From Pseudoips prasinana (lineage: Eukaryota > Arthropoda > Insecta > Lepidoptera > Nolidae), in NCBI GenBank assembly GCA_951640165.1, contig OX621253.1, positions 12,976,001-13,040,000 on the forward strand: a stretch of 64,000 bases of DNA, written 5' to 3'. The notes under the pieces were generated by a model. It ran no database searches and was not told the origin of the DNA. It worked only from the letters and a program-made list of their open reading frames with translations. This document shows positions 41,494-51,597 of this stretch, in pieces; position 1 is the first letter of the stretch; each line of letters starts with the position of its first letter. The translations under genes and the position numbers were made by a program.

Positions 41494-43850
41494 GTGCTCC
41501 CTAGTCGTAAACGCATAATAAAACCATGCATCACACCTGGTCTTCTTAGATGCATTCGTCATAGAGACAAGCTACATAAAAAACATAAGAAAAATCCAAA
41601 TAATCACACTGATAAACTTGTATTCAACCGCTATCGCAATTACTGCAATAATCTCTTAAAAAAAGTTAAGCACGAGTATGAGTGCCGTGAGTTTAAAAGA
41701 GTCAAAAATAATCCAAAAGCTACCTGGAAACTTATTAAACAAGTAGCCGATTTGGAGCACACGAAAACCGCCAGTACTGAGCTGCTGAAAAGCTATGACA
41801 CTCCTTCAAAGTCTCTTGAAATGATTAATAAATATTTTTCAAATGTGGGTAAAGACCTAGCCTCCATAATCAATCCATGTACAAGGAACACTGGAGGTAT
41901 AAATTCTCCAGAGTACTCAAAGCCAATGGGTTATTCCTCTCCATTAGAATCAATGGCTTTATATTGCGTGGACAACATTGAGGTGGATAATATTATTCTC
42001 CACCTAAAAGACAAATGTACAGTTGGAATTGATGGTATACCGACCTCAATTATCAAGGCATCTAGGCATATTATAGTCCCCATCCTTGTATATATTTTCA
42101 ATCTGTGCCTGTCTTAATATATTTTCCCGGAATGTTTTAAAACCGCCATAGTCCATCCAAACTATAAAAGTGGAGACAGAGACAGTGTAGCAAACTACAG
42201 ACCTATTTCAGTACTAACTACTCTATCAAAAATTTTTGAAAAGGTTATTAATTATAGACTTCTCAATTATTTGTCCACAAACAGCATTTTAGCTGCTACC
42301 CAGTTTGGGTTCAGAAGAGGAATATCTACTGAAGATGCTATTTTAACTCTTACTGACACAATAACTCAAAACATCAATCAGAAAAAATGTGAGCCGTCAC
42401 GGGACGCCTGGCAGATGTGAAACATCGACATTATTTTGTAAAAGTAATATGCAGAAAAGAACATATTGTGATAGGAACTAAATATATCATAATGATAAAA
42501 TAAAAAGTCGATTGCGCATGCGTCACGCACGGCATGCGTCGCCACGCCAGAAATCTGTTTTACGTGCGGCTATAGATGTTTCACATCAATAATAAAACAG
42601 TAAGTATTTTTCTAGACTTATCTAAAGCTTTTGACACTGTCTCTGTCCCCAGTCTAATTTCCAAACTAGAAAACTACGGAATACGTGGAATTGCGCTTGA
42701 CATGTTGCGAATCTATCTTACAAACCGGAGTCAAGTTGTACAGGTGGGGAAATCATTTAAGTACTAATGAGCCTATAACTTTTGGTATCCCTCAGGGCAG
42801 TGTTTTAGGACCTACACTCATTCTTATTTACGTGAATGAGCTGTGTAATCTTAATTTGACTAACACAAAAATTGTTTCCTTCGCTGATCCACGGTCGCAG
42901 CTGGCCAGAGACCCAGATGCAGCGAGAGCACTGGCTGAAGTCATGAAATGGTTATCCGAAAACCTCTTAACCCTTAATATCAGCGAGAGCAAGTACGTCC
43001 CATTTTCCCCGAACACCCGTGGTCAGCCTATATCATCCTTCCAAATCAGAGCTCACAACTATCCAATCTTAGATGACAACACCTCCCTGTGACTGTACTC
43101 TCCTCGAACGTTCAAATAGTATCAAATATCTCAGTGTTGTAATTGATAACCTTATGAGTTGGAAGACGCAGATAAATTCCATATCAGCACGAGTAAGAAA
43201 ACTCATCTACATTTTCAAAAAACTAAGATCTGTTGTTGACTTTAAATGTATGATTAATATATACTATGCGTTAGCCCAATCTATAATTGGTTATTGTGTA
43301 AAGGTTTGGGGAGGAGCACCTAAGACAACAATGCTTCGGATGGATATTGCACAGAGAGCTGTTTTAAAGGTTCTTGCGAGGAAACTAATTAGGAAGGAGA
43401 AAGGAGAAAGAGAAGGTCGGATCGAGTTATTAAATTACAGCCTCGCAAGACTACAATGTTGAGTAAACATTTTAATTTCATCAGTGCCAAACTATACTAA
43501 AATTACCTAAATCATAAATATTTACCCCCTACAAACACTGGATTATGGTCACACACACACATTTCCATGATACTAACATTTTGTGTTTAGTCTTTAAGTA
43601 TTATTAATATTAAAATCGATTGTAGCTCTTTAAATTGTCAATTTATAAATTGTATTCTAAATTCAAATTATTACTATTATATTAAATAAAGAACTATGTA
43701 TCAATGTCTCTGGAGGGGGGCGTTGATAGCTGCGCTACAGTATTTACTTTTGCGGCTATCATCGTTATCTATTTGCGGCTATCCATTATGTAATGTAATC
43801 CATTGTTCTAAGTTCACACAATAAATCATTATTATTATTATTATTTATAA
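41494..43850 (+). pseudogene. Decayed jockey/CR1-group LINE (RT region)
   Basis: Open pieces in shifting frames: KRIIKPCITPGLLRCIRHRD, DKCTVGIDGIPTSIIK, (stop at 42117) CFKTAIVHPNYKSGD, NYRPISVLTTLSKIFEKVIN, TQFGFRRGISTEDAIL, a 200-bp insertion, then SIFLDLSKAFDTV, a frameshift near 42740, GIPQGSVLGPTLILIYVNEL, and the catalytic box changed to SFADP instead of F/YADD. A further break near 43085 precedes SNSIKYLSVVIDNLMSWKTQ. The (att)n tail at 43831-43850 marks the 3' end. The endonuclease part is missing. Confidence 0.82.
42391..42590. mobile_element. 200-bp insertion in the LINE (MITE-like)
   Basis: gagccgtcacgggacgcctg at the left; near the ends gatgtgaaacatc (42414-42426) and gatgtttcacatc (42575-42587) form inverted repeats. 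It separates RT segments that are contiguous in related proteins. No coding capacity. Confidence 0.6.
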
Positions 43851-44439
43851 TGGATACAACCGGGACCGACAGATTAACATGCTTTCCGAAGCATGGAGAT
43901 ACTCGGAAAGTAAGCCACTTTAGTGGACCCATCTATGGACTGTCTGCGAGCCTAGTTGCTTAACCTTGCCAATAGCTCATGAGAGCATCTGGATATGAGC
44001 GCCTTGTATTGACGTTTAAGTAAATAATTACCCCTAAATATAGGTCCGCCACCACCCAACAACCTAAATTATTATTATCCAATTACTAGTTAATGACTAG
44101 TTACCCAGCTTGTTAACAAAACTGGAGCATCAATCATGTAGACCGAGACCTAAGCGGTTGTTGCGGTGCTGTCAGTAGTGAGTGCCGCGTCAAAACGAGT
44201 CGTCGCGTATAAGTTTATCTCCGCTATCTTTTTAAAAATCCCCTGTTTAAACTCGGCTTCATCAAAACGGGAGCTATCGTATTTTAACTGTCCTGCTGAT
44301 TTGTAAAACAAATATGTTTTAATAACAAATAAAAATAGGTATCTATAACAATAGAAGTTACAACCCTACAGGTTGAATAGAGCGTAGGAATTATTTCATA
44401 AACTAGGTTTAGTTACCTTACTGTCCATATTTAATAATA
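43851..44439. other. Intergenic, no clear feature
   Basis: The first ~70 bp (ggaccgacagattaacatgc, ttccgaagcatggag) resemble the end of other SINE-like repeats here (compare 23109-23140). The remainder is unassigned. Confidence 0.35.
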
Positions 44440-44480
44440 ATAATAATGATATTATTCACACACGGCCATCTGATCCCAAA

Positions 44481-44526
44481 CCAAGCAGAGCTTGTACTAT
44501 AGAAATCTAGTACAAGCTCTGCTTGG
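44481..44526. repeat. Perfect hairpin, 19-bp arms, 8-nt loop
   Basis: ccaagcagagcttgtacta (44481-44499) pairs with 44508-44526 around tagaaatc. Both arms are SINE-C sequence (compare catagtacaagctctgttta at 19982). Confidence 0.92.
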
Positions 44527-44536
44527 GGCTGGGACT

Positions 44537-44777
44537 GGGGCTCTACCGGCTAAGTCGCCGAACATCGATTTCTTAAATGGCATTCAAATAAATAAAGGTT
44601 ATAAATGACTTAATCAATCGTTAAATCGGCTTCAACGTTGACAATCAATTCGGACCATTTATGACGTCAAATGTGCTCATGGAAGTCGATTTAACGATTG
44701 ATTAAGTAATTTTATCCTTTATTTATTTGAACGCCATTTAAGAAATCGATGTTCGGCAACTTAGCCGGTAGAGCCCC
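44537..44777. mobile_element. Palindromic MITE M1, full-length copy
   Basis: 241 bp starting ggggctctaccggctaagtc and ending gacttagc-like complement ccggtagagcccc. The arms of about 95 bp pair almost throughout (acttaatcaatcgttaaatc / gatttaacgattgattaagt), with a centre of about 45 bp (ttcaacgttgacaatcaatt). Confidence 0.85.
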
Positions 44778-45229
44778 TGATATACTACATATACTACTTT
44801 TTGTTTTATAAATACATACTTATAAAGATATATTACACCCAGACTCAGGACAAACAGACATGTTCATGCACACACATATCTGTCCTGGGTGGGAATCGAA
44901 CCCAGGACCTCCAGCGTGAAAAACAAGCATTTGCCTACCACGCCAACAGGTATTTATACTGTATACTATGCCCGTACTGTTCACGTGTAAATTTTGAACT
45001 CAGTTCCGATAGCTATTAGCAATTCACTGCAACGGCCGGCAGGTCATTACTTATTCACATTGCAGTTGCCTTGTGTTGATTACTCTCCGGTCCGATGTAA
45101 ATGTTTGTTGTTACTGACAACCTATATTAGAGAGAGCTTGGTTCAGATTTTTCATTAGCTTGAGATGCTCATCAGTTGGGAAATGTGATAATACTATGTC
45201 AAAAGTAAATCGACCGAGAATAACTCCCT

Positions 45230-45590
45230 CCAAAGGTTTGCTATTAGAATCATCGGGGATTCCAATCTTACGGACAGATTGGGTTCATTAGAGCAGCGGA
45301 GAGACTTTGGATCTCTCTGCGTGTTATACCGTCTCTTTAGCGGGGAATGCTCTGAGGAACTACTTGAGATGGTGCCATCTTCCCCTTTTTATCATCGAAC
45401 TACGCGCACTCGCAGTAGGTTTCATTCGTACCACCTGGAAGCGATCTCGTCGAGCACGGTCCGCTTTCAGCGTTCATACGTCCCACGTACGTGCAAGCTC
45501 TGGAATTAATTACCTACTGCGGTGTTTCCTCAGCGCTACGACATGTACTTCTTTAAACGAGGTTTAAAAAGAGTATTAATCTCACGGTAG
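45230..45590 (+). pseudogene. LINE reverse transcriptase C-terminal fragment
   Basis: Reads AIRIIGDSNLTDRLGSLEQR, RDFGSLCVLYRLFSGECSEE and STVRFQRSYVPRTCKLWN, with a frameshift before the last (L)PTAVFPQRYDMYFFKRGLKR. This is the well-known tail of jockey-group RT proteins in insects. 5' parts are not adjacent. Confidence 0.75.
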
Positions 45591-45834
45591 GCAGCGGTTT
45601 GCTGTGACACCTGGCATTGCAAATGTCCATGAGCAGCGGTTACCGCTTACCATCAAATTGGCCGCTAGCTCGTCCGCCTCAAATAGCAATAAAATAAAAA
45701 CAACAGTTTGCAAAACATGTGAAAAAAATTGTCGATTCGCAGATAATGAGGTCCTGGATTTGAAAATTGGGTATACTTTTGTTTGCATTCTGGTGCTGCT
45801 TGCGATTTGGCCGGGTTCACGGTAAGCCCATAGC

Positions 45835-46020
45835 TATTACTTCAGGAGGAACTCTGTTCATGTGACCAATAGCTTCCCGCAGCTTATCGGGAGATGCTTG
45901 ACTGTAGATCTGGAGATCATCTGCAGGTGGTAGGACGAAACTAATTTATGGGAAATTTATGAATTTGCAAATAAAAGAGGAGATATAACGTCATCCTAAG
46001 GCACGCCAACAGATGTATTA
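45835..46020 (-). pseudogene. Small reverse transcriptase fragment
   Basis: Minus strand pieces GVP, ISPLLFANS and ADDLQIYSQASPDKLREAIG fit the GVPQG...YADDLQIY segment of LINE RT, with stops and shifts between. Everything from 46021 to 46681 is unassigned. Confidence 0.5.
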
Positions 46021-46681
46021 CAGCAGGAAGAATAGGAGTCTTCAATGTAAATCAAACAGGTAACTGGAATATATTAAAAGAGTGCAAAAAGTCGAGCAAA
46101 TATGTAGTATACTTGTGTAGATATTGCCAACTGTCCGATCAAAATGAAAACACGTCTAATCATAAGTTCATGACGTTAATAGAAGAAACTGTTACTACCA
46201 GCATTAATAGCAGTTTGCGTTTGTATGGCATTGAATACTTTGCAGGTGCATCAATGATTAAGTAGGTAGAGGAAAGTGGATTTATTAGTCTGAACTAATA
46301 ACGGGGGAATCAATAACATTTTGATCGATAGGGCGTTCTTTCCGTACTTTTTATTTATAGAAGCTATAAGCTCTATATGTATGTTATTGATTTGTAAATA
46401 AGAAGCTAGGTGTTGTATTTCGTATGTGCCATAGAAATCGAGATTGTCGTTGGTATATTGTAAAACATTCTAAAGAGCCTGAGATACGTAAGGTGCTTAA
46501 TCCACCCATAAACGAAACTCTTATTTTTGTGGCCGGTTTCCAAAACCTGTTACCCTTCTGAACTTAGGTAGGGAACTAGTAACTAAAATCTTTCGACGTT
46601 GTGTCAGATTCTGTTCGCCTGTACCTATGTATTTATTTCACAAAAAATAGATAACAATGCTGATCTTAATAAATAAATAAA

Positions 46682-46905
46682 ATAAAATAAAATAAAAAAG
46701 GTTTTTATTCACGTAGACTTTAAAAAAGCGCTTGTAAATAGTCAGAACATGTTTGTAGTAATATAGTTGTATACATTATATATTATTTCTAGTAACATAG
46801 ATATTTAGGTACATCTTGTATGAAAACATTTATAAAATTTATTTTATTACAGAAATGATATTTAGCTAGCTCGTATCAAGTTAGTAAAATATAAGGTTAG
46901 TATAA
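46682..46905 (+). repeat. Repeat R, copy C (partial)
   Basis: ggtttttattcacgtagact through agtcagaacatgtttgtagt, ttgtatacattat, tttctagtaacatag and gatatttagctagctcgtat. It is collinear with copy B (in the same orientation as copy B) but without the transposon found at 37872-38786. Confidence 0.75.
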
Positions 46906-46929
46906 ATTATTTGTCGCCCTATTTATAGA

Positions 46930-47092
46930 AGAGGTTCGAGTGGTGACCACCAACGATGATGACGATGATCTTGTGCGGATCGCTGGAAACTGCTGGAAAA
47001 GCACAAGACCGGCAATTGTGGAGATATTTGGGGGAGGCCTTTGTCCAGCGGTGGACGTCTTTCGGCTGATATGATGATGATAATCAATTTTA
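46930..47092 (+). mobile_element. 5'-truncated RTE LINE, 3' end
   Basis: gatgatcttgtgcggatcgc, tggaaactgctgg, ggggaggcctttgtccagcg, gtggacgtctttcggctgat and a (atg)n tail, as at the end of the full RTE. 47093-47831 has no feature that I can identify. Confidence 0.8.
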
Positions 47093-47831
47093 CTGATGAA
47101 CAGTAAGTATATGAAATATTTAATTAAAATTCTTAAGATTACACAAACAATAAAAATCATTTATGGTATAGAATATTTTTTCCAAGAGAGAGACGGTTTT
47201 TAAACAAATGCCGCTCGAAAATCTTTAACATTTTGTAGTAGAGCATCAAACAATTTTACACGTCTAGGAGAGGAGCTTATTTGAACTAAAGTAGTGTGAG
47301 GCTAATAATTTAAGATAAACATGTCTCTATTTCTTGCGTTCCGTGGAAATACATCTTTAGTTTCATATTTCTTTATGTAATTACGTGGGTACTAATGTAA
47401 TTGGTCTATGATTATTTTGAATGGTTTTATCACCTTGACATGAGCGTAATAAATATTTGTTTAATCATTCTGGGAAGATTTATTGACTAACAAAACATTA
47501 ATTAAATGTGTTAAAATAGAAGCTATTCACAATACGTGTGTATGTATAAATCACAGCAGGATTTAATAATTTTATCTGCAACGACTGCCGTAAATGTTCT
47601 CCTGAGAATATGACTGACAACTTAATGCCCCGAGGCTCTCAGCCAAACGGTCTCCGAAACAAATATTTGTTTTTTTTTACATAGTATCAAATCAAATAGG
47701 TTATTTCGGTAACTTAATCTATTACAGTATTATCTTGTCGGACTTACGTTTTAAGCAAATAATATTGCTTGTGTTAGGAAGTTCCCGTCTTTTGTAACAA
47801 GATGAAAATAAATTAAATATGAACGCAAGTA

Positions 47832-47977
47832 TGTACAGACGCCAGCTGCACATCAAGCTACCCTAATCTGTCAAAGTTCCCCAATTTAAAGTGATCCTTA
47901 TGCTTATGTGATAAAGTTGAAAATCTATAACAGAAATTTGACAGATTGGGGTAGCCGGATGTGGTGGCGTCTGTACA
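47832..47977. mobile_element. Short TIR element (MITE P), copy 2
   Basis: Ends tgtacagacgcc and ggcgtctgtaca, with inner arms tctgtcaaa / tttgacaga and ctaccctaatc / gattggggtag. Same family as 14412-14551. Confidence 0.8.
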
Positions 47978-48450
47978 AAAAATAAAGCCAATATTTTCTT
48001 TTTTTTTTTTATTTATGCACACACAAGATACAAACAGAAGGAAATTTACATAGTATTAAGTAGAGGAACAAGGGTCCTGCTTATTTCAAAAGAAAGCTCT
48101 TCCAGCAGACCCGCGAGAGGAAAGTTGCAGAAGAAAGTACAAATGTGTGTAGGTACAAGATAAATGAAGAGATAACTAACTTGATACTTTTAATTAATTT
48201 ACATACGAATATTTAAATAGATACATAGTTATATACATATAATATATATAAACATCAAGATAGTGAAAAATAGTGTTCTTTCACTCTTTTTTTAAATAAT
48301 GAAACTGTGTCACTCTTTCTTATATCAGGCGGAAGCGAATTCCACAGCCTAACAGCATGGACAGTAAAGGAATTGGAGTAAAAATCGGTTTTTTGAGGTG
48401 GGAGTTTTAGATGGGATCGAAGGAGAGACCTGGAGGGTTTATCAGGTGAG

Positions 48451-51400
48451 TCATATCAGCCGAAAGACGTCCACTGCTGGACAAAGGCCTCCCCCAAAGA
48501 TCTCCACAATTGCCGGTCTTGTGCTATTCGCATCCAGCAGTTTCCAGCGACCCGCACAAGATCATCGGTCCATCTTGTAGGCGCAGCGTGGGCAGGCCCC
48601 ACGCTGCGTCTTCCGGTTCGTGGTCGCCACTCGAGAACTTTTCTGCCCCAACGGCCGTCGGCTCTACGAGCTATGTGCCCTGCCCACTGCCACTTCAGCT
48701 TGGCAATTCTTCGGGCTATGTCGGTGACTTTGGTTCGCCTGCGGATTTCGACATTTCTGATGCGATCCCGCAGGGAAACTCCGAGCATAGCCCTCTCCAT
48801 TGCTCTTTGGGTGACCTTGAGCCTTCTAATAAGGCCCATAGTGAGCGACCACGTCTCTGTTCCGTATGTCATCACTGGCAACACACACTGGTCGAAGACT
48901 TTTGACTTGAGACACTGCGGTATTTTGGACGAGAAGATGTTACGTAGCTTCCCGAACGCTGCCCATGCGAGTTGGATTCTACGATTGACCTCCTTCTCGA
49001 AGTTGGACCTACCTAGTTGGATGGTCTGTCCTAGGTAAATATAGTTCTCTACAACTTCGAGTGCAGAGTCACCAACTTTCAATTGAGTGGGTGCAACATG
49101 GACGTTTGACATGATTTTCGTCTTATCCATGTTCATTTTCAGACCCACTTGTTGAGAGACTCTGCTGAGGTCATCGAGCATTGTACCGAGGTCTTCCATG
49201 GTCTCAGCCATGACTACGATATCATCGGCAAATCGAAGGTGAGTGATGTACTCGCCATTGACATTGATGCCAAAGCCTTTCCAGTCCAGAAGCTTGAAGA
49301 CGTCTTCCAATGCAGCGGTGAACAGTTTCGGAGATATAACATCTCCCTGTCTCACGCCTCGCTGCAAGTGGATAGGTTTCGAGATCTGGTCCTGGAGTCG
49401 CACTGACATAGTGGCGTTTTCATACAAACACTTTATCACCTCGATATACCGGTAGTCGATTTGGCACCTTATGAGAGATCTCAGCACGGCCCATGTTTCG
49501 ATAGAATCGAAGGCTTTCTCATAGTCCACAAACGCTAAGCACAGTGGCTTGTTATACTCTTCGGTCTTCTGTATAACTTGCCGCAGCGTATGTATGTGGT
49601 CTATGGTGCTAAAGCCTTTTCGGAAACCGGCTTGTTCGGGAGGCTGGAAGTCGTCAAACCTGCGCGCGAGACGGTTCGTAACGACCCTCGAAAACAACTT
49701 GTAAACATGGCTCAGCAGTGTGATGGGTCTATAATTCCTCAATAGGGTTTTGTCGCCCTTTTTGAAGAAGAGCACCACCACACTTCTGTGCCATGCTTGT
49801 GGCGTTTGACCATCTAGTATGACGGAGTTAAATAACTTCTGAAGGGCCCGTAGGATTGGTGTACCACCCGCCTTCAGAAGCTCTGCTGTAACTCCATCAT
49901 CACCAGGCGCCTTGTTGTTCTTGAGTTGTTTGAGAGCCATTCTAATCTCGTACAGGCTGACGTCCGGGATGTCTTCGGTGTAATGTCGGGTTAGTCGTGC
50001 TCTGGGATCCGAGGCATGACTTTTGACAGGTGGCTGTGTTGTCGTATATAACTGTCCGTAGAACTTCTCGATCTCTCCCAGCAACTCAGGTTTAGACGTG
50101 ACGATTCTACCATCCTCAGTCTTCAGCTTCGCCAGTAGGCTCTGTCCAACAGACAGAGCTCTTGCGAACACTTTGGAGCCTTTGTTCCGCTCAATGTCGC
50201 GAGTCAAAGACTTTGAGATCTGTCTGTTGAGCTGCTGATATCTGGTAGCATCATCTGAGGATGTCAGAACCATTTTCCGTCTATCTTCCATAAGTTGCAG
50301 GGTAAAGTCAGAGATCTTTTTAGTTCTGTTTGTACGGCGGGCCTTGAAGACCTTAGACCCAGCCGTATGGACAGCTTCTACGAGCCTGTCATAGTATGAG
50401 TCCACTTCCTCGCAGTCTGCTAGGCATTCGAAACGGTTTTGCAGTTCGAGCTGAAATGGTTCGGGGTTTTGGACGTGGATAGGTAAAGGTCGGAGCGTAG
50501 ACTTTATCAGTCGGGACCTCTGGAGTTTGACATTAAGGTTCAATGAGCCTCTGACCAGTCTGTGATCGCTCCCGGTTTTAACCGCATTGATCACGGAGAC
50601 ATCATTGAACATCTGTCGTCTCGTCGACAAGATAAAGTCTATCTCATTTTTAGTTTTACCATCGGGGCTCACCCAGGAATATTTGCGGTGATCCGGCTTC
50701 CTGAAGAAGGAATTCATCATAAAGAGTCCCTCCTTCTCCATGAAGTCGGCCAACATTTGGCCCCGGGGGTTCCGGTCACCAGTTCCAAATTGCCCCACTC
50801 TCAGCTCATTACCGAATCGTTTGCCCAGCTTCGCGTTAAAGTCCCCCATGACCACAGTGAAATAGGAGTTAGAGGTATGTATGGCTCTGGATATGTCCTC
50901 ATACATAACCTCGACTTCATCGTCGGAGTGTGTCGAAGTGGGTGCGTATACCTGTATAACCTTCAACGAATACCGCTTGGTGATTCTGAGTATAAGGTAC
51001 GCAACCCTCGGCGACACACTCTCGATTTTCACTAGGTTGTTCACGAGGGACTTGTGGACTATGAACCCGACACCACCTTGGGATATTTGGTCACCCTCCC
51101 GGTAATAGAGCAGGTTTCCGGATTTCAGTATTATCGAGTCCTCCCCCTCTCTTCGGACTTCAGATAATCCTACAATATCCCAATGTAACCTGCTCAATTC
51201 TTCCTCCAGTTCGGTTATCTTCTCGTCGGACCGCAGTGTACGTGTGTTATATGTTGCCAGGGCCAGAGGTCGTCGGTGTTGGTAACGCGGAATCTGCCGG
51301 GGATTCTTAGCACCCCCTGCCCTGCCGTAACCACGGCTGTTACCACGGCTGGGAATAGCAGGGCTGCCGGGGACTGGGGGCCGCGGTTTGGTTGTGTCCA

Positions 51401-51586
51401 TCATTTGAGGGGATTTGCCATAATCGCCACGCTTGGCAGACGGGTTGGCGATCGCAGTAAGGTGGACATGGTACTCAGGAGAACGCTGCTGCCCGTTCTC
51501 TGGTATTTATTCCCTCGGGACGACTTTTACGTCCCCCCACGGGATGAGAGGGGGTGGTGATATTCTTAGGCCGTCACCACACAGCA
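48451..51586 (-). mobile_element. Full-length RTE-clade LINE
   Basis: 3,136 bp bounded by an 11-bp target duplication, tatcaggtgag (48440-48450 and 51587-51597). It has a ~180-bp 5' UTR, one intact ORF and a 3' UTR of only about 5 nt after the stop, typical of RTE. It split the old LINE exactly between SYTYSPD and KPSRSL codons. Truncated relatives lie at 990, 36237 and 46930. Confidence 0.95.
48456..51404 (-). CDS. RTE endonuclease-reverse transcriptase, intact
   Basis: 982 residues without interruption. The APE-type endonuclease covers about 45-290: TYNTRTL (N53), GLSEVR (E82), VYAPT, MGDFNAKLG (D188, N190), EIDFILS and GSDHRL (D280, H281), all catalytic residues present. The reverse transcriptase covers about 480-830: NYRPITLLSHVYKLF, QAGFRKGFSTIDHI, FVDYEKAFDSI, RGVRQGDVISPKLF and the catalytic FADDIVV (725-728). 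The C-terminal segment (WAGHIARRADGRW, GPAHAAPTRWTDDLVRVAGN) is the RTE-typical tail. The enzyme nicks target DNA and copies its RNA in place. Length and completeness suggest a young, possibly active copy. Start: ATG 51404, the first Met in the frame after the 5' UTR. Confidence 0.95.
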   Translation of the reverse strand: MMDTTKPRPPVPGSPAIPSRGNSRGYGRAGGAKNPRQIPRYQHRRPLALATYNTRTLRSDEKITELEEELSRLHWDIVGLSEVRREGEDSIILKSGNLLYYREGDQISQGGVGFIVHKSLVNNLVKIESVSPRVAYLILRITKRYSLKVIQVYAPTSTHSDDEVEVMYEDISRAIHTSNSYFTVVMGDFNAKLGKRFGNELRVGQFGTGDRNPRGQMLADFMEKEGLFMMNSFFRKPDHRKYSWVSPDGKTKNEIDFILSTRRQMFNDVSVINAVKTGSDHRLVRGSLNLNVKLQRSRLIKSTLRPLPIHVQNPEPFQLELQNRFECLADCEEVDSYYDRLVEAVHTAGSKVFKARRTNRTKKISDFTLQLMEDRRKMVLTSSDDATRYQQLNRQISKSLTRDIERNKGSKVFARALSVGQSLLAKLKTEDGRIVTSKPELLGEIEKFYGQLYTTTQPPVKSHASDPRARLTRHYTEDIPDVSLYEIRMALKQLKNNKAPGDDGVTAELLKAGGTPILRALQKLFNSVILDGQTPQAWHRSVVVLFFKKGDKTLLRNYRPITLLSHVYKLFSRVVTNRLARRFDDFQPPEQAGFRKGFSTIDHIHTLRQVIQKTEEYNKPLCLAFVDYEKAFDSIETWAVLRSLIRCQIDYRYIEVIKCLYENATMSVRLQDQISKPIHLQRGVRQGDVISPKLFTAALEDVFKLLDWKGFGINVNGEYITHLRFADDIVVMAETMEDLGTMLDDLSRVSQQVGLKMNMDKTKIMSNVHVAPTQLKVGDSALEVVENYIYLGQTIQLGRSNFEKEVNRRIQLAWAAFGKLRNIFSSKIPQCLKSKVFDQCVLPVMTYGTETWSLTMGLIRRLKVTQRAMERAMLGVSLRDRIRNVEIRRRTKVTDIARRIAKLKWQWAGHIARRADGRWGRKVLEWRPRTGRRSVGPAHAAPTRWTDDLVRVAGNCWMRIAQDRQLWRSLGEAFVQQWTSFG

Positions 51587-51597
51587 TATCAGGTGAG

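Larger units (their letters stand above)
44440..44960 (-). mobile_element. tRNA-derived SINE family C, copy 5 (interrupted by MITE M1)
   Basis: Minus strand: the head with B-box (complement of gggaatcgaaccc, 44891-44903) and gacatgttcatgcacacaca at 44855-44950. The tail (attcacacacggccatctga) is at 44453-44475. MITE M1 and a 19-bp hairpin lie between them. Confidence 0.75.

Noticed and set aside
45604..45825. Open frame with a hydrophobic end (KIGYTFVCILVLLAIW)
   Set aside because: Lies between two LINE fragments, has no start context or homologous domain that I recognise, and is overlapped by an opposite-strand open frame.
51507..51586. C-terminal extension of the old LINE protein at 51586-51507
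   Set aside because: These codons belong to the 5' UTR of the inserted RTE; the true LINE continuation is at 48439.
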